Source: Chloroflexota bacterium (lineage in GTDB: Bacteria; Chloroflexota; Anaerolineae; Caldilineales; Caldilineaceae). Taken from it: a DNA stretch of 5,711 nt. Positions within the stretch are counted from its first letter, which is position 1; every line of letters starts with the position of its first letter. Below the pieces are notes generated by a model, which searched no databases, was not told the origin of the DNA, and saw only the letters and a list, made by a program, of their open reading frames with translations. Position numbers and translations under genes: made by a program. This document shows positions 5,485 through 5,711 of this stretch, piece after piece. Location of the stretch: NCBI GenBank assembly GCA_016199425.1, contig JACQGT010000070.1:1-5711 (forward strand), read 5' to 3'.

Positions 5485-5711
5485 ATGAGCGAACAGAAAT
5501 ATCGAATCGAGAAGGACAGCTTGGGAGATGTGCGGGTTCCCGCCCATGCCCTCTATGCCGCCCAGACCCAGCGCGCAGTAGAGAATTTTCCCATCAGCGA
5601 TCTGCGCTTTCCCCAGCCTTTTATCCGCGCTCTGGGATTGATTAAAGGCGCAGCAGCCGCGGCCAATGAGAAGTTGGGTTTGATGGACCAGGCCATGTCC
5701 GCAGCCATCCA
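5485..5711 (+). CDS. fumC: Class II fumarate hydratase, N-terminal part (runs off window)
   Basis: FumC reversibly hydrates fumarate to L-malate in the TCA cycle, as an iron-independent cytosolic homotetramer. Only the first 75 residues or so are present, with an open frame to the window end. They read MSEQKYRIEKDSLGDVRVP, then ALYAAQTQRAVENFPIS (residues 22-38), then an alanine-rich helix after FIRALGLIKG. This is the typical start of the class II fumarase/aspartase superfamily. The AQTQRAVENFPIS segment fits fumarase better than aspartase, but the catalytic SS loop and the signature GSSxMPxKxN lie outside, so aspartase cannot be fully excluded. AAAGGAG (5469-5475) lies 9 nt before the ATG, which supports this start. 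It appears to have its own promoter. Confidence 0.9.
   Translation, partial: MSEQKYRIEKDSLGDVRVPAHALYAAQTQRAVENFPISDLRFPQPFIRALGLIKGAAAAANEKLGLMDQAMSAAI

Overview
The window looks like an ordinary chromosomal segment from a moderately GC-rich bacterium. My best guess at lineage is Chloroflexota (Anaerolineae/Caldilineae-like). This rests on the general look of the proteins and the gene mix and is not proven from the sequence. No phage, IS, CRISPR or tRNA features are visible. All supported genes are on the + strand.

Layout: (1) Bases 1-89 are the 3' part of a 5S rRNA, so the window opens at the end of an rRNA operon. (2) Bases 90-401 hold no convincing protein gene. They do contain an extended -10 promoter candidate (126-153), a bulged hairpin followed by a T-run (289-331), and a perfect 33-bp palindrome (343-375) just before the glmU ribosome-binding site. 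The promoter and hairpin-T-run bracket about 170 nt that could be a small RNA or an attenuated glmU leader. (3) Bases 402-3593 form a probable three-gene operon: glmU (bifunctional UDP-GlcNAc synthesis), a HlyC/CorC (CNNM-CBS) membrane protein, and cdd (cytidine deaminase), with gaps of 55 and 17 nt. (4) Bases 3654-5330 encode a soluble GAF-PAS sensor histidine kinase with no adjacent response regulator. A promoter lies so close to its ATG that the mRNA may be leaderless. (5) After a 154-nt gap with its own extended -10 promoter, a class II fumarase (fumC) starts at 5485 and runs off the window end.

The proteins cover envelope precursor supply (GlmU), a possible ion transport or membrane sensing function (CorC-like), pyrimidine salvage (Cdd), signal transduction (orphan kinase) and the TCA cycle (FumC). 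They do not form one obvious pathway; co-transcription is inferred only for the first three. I see no clear new multi-gene system. The points most worth checking are the structured 5S-glmU spacer, the palindrome, the CorC-like protein whose membrane domain seems to lack the family's usual ion-site residues, and the possible leaderless kinase mRNA.
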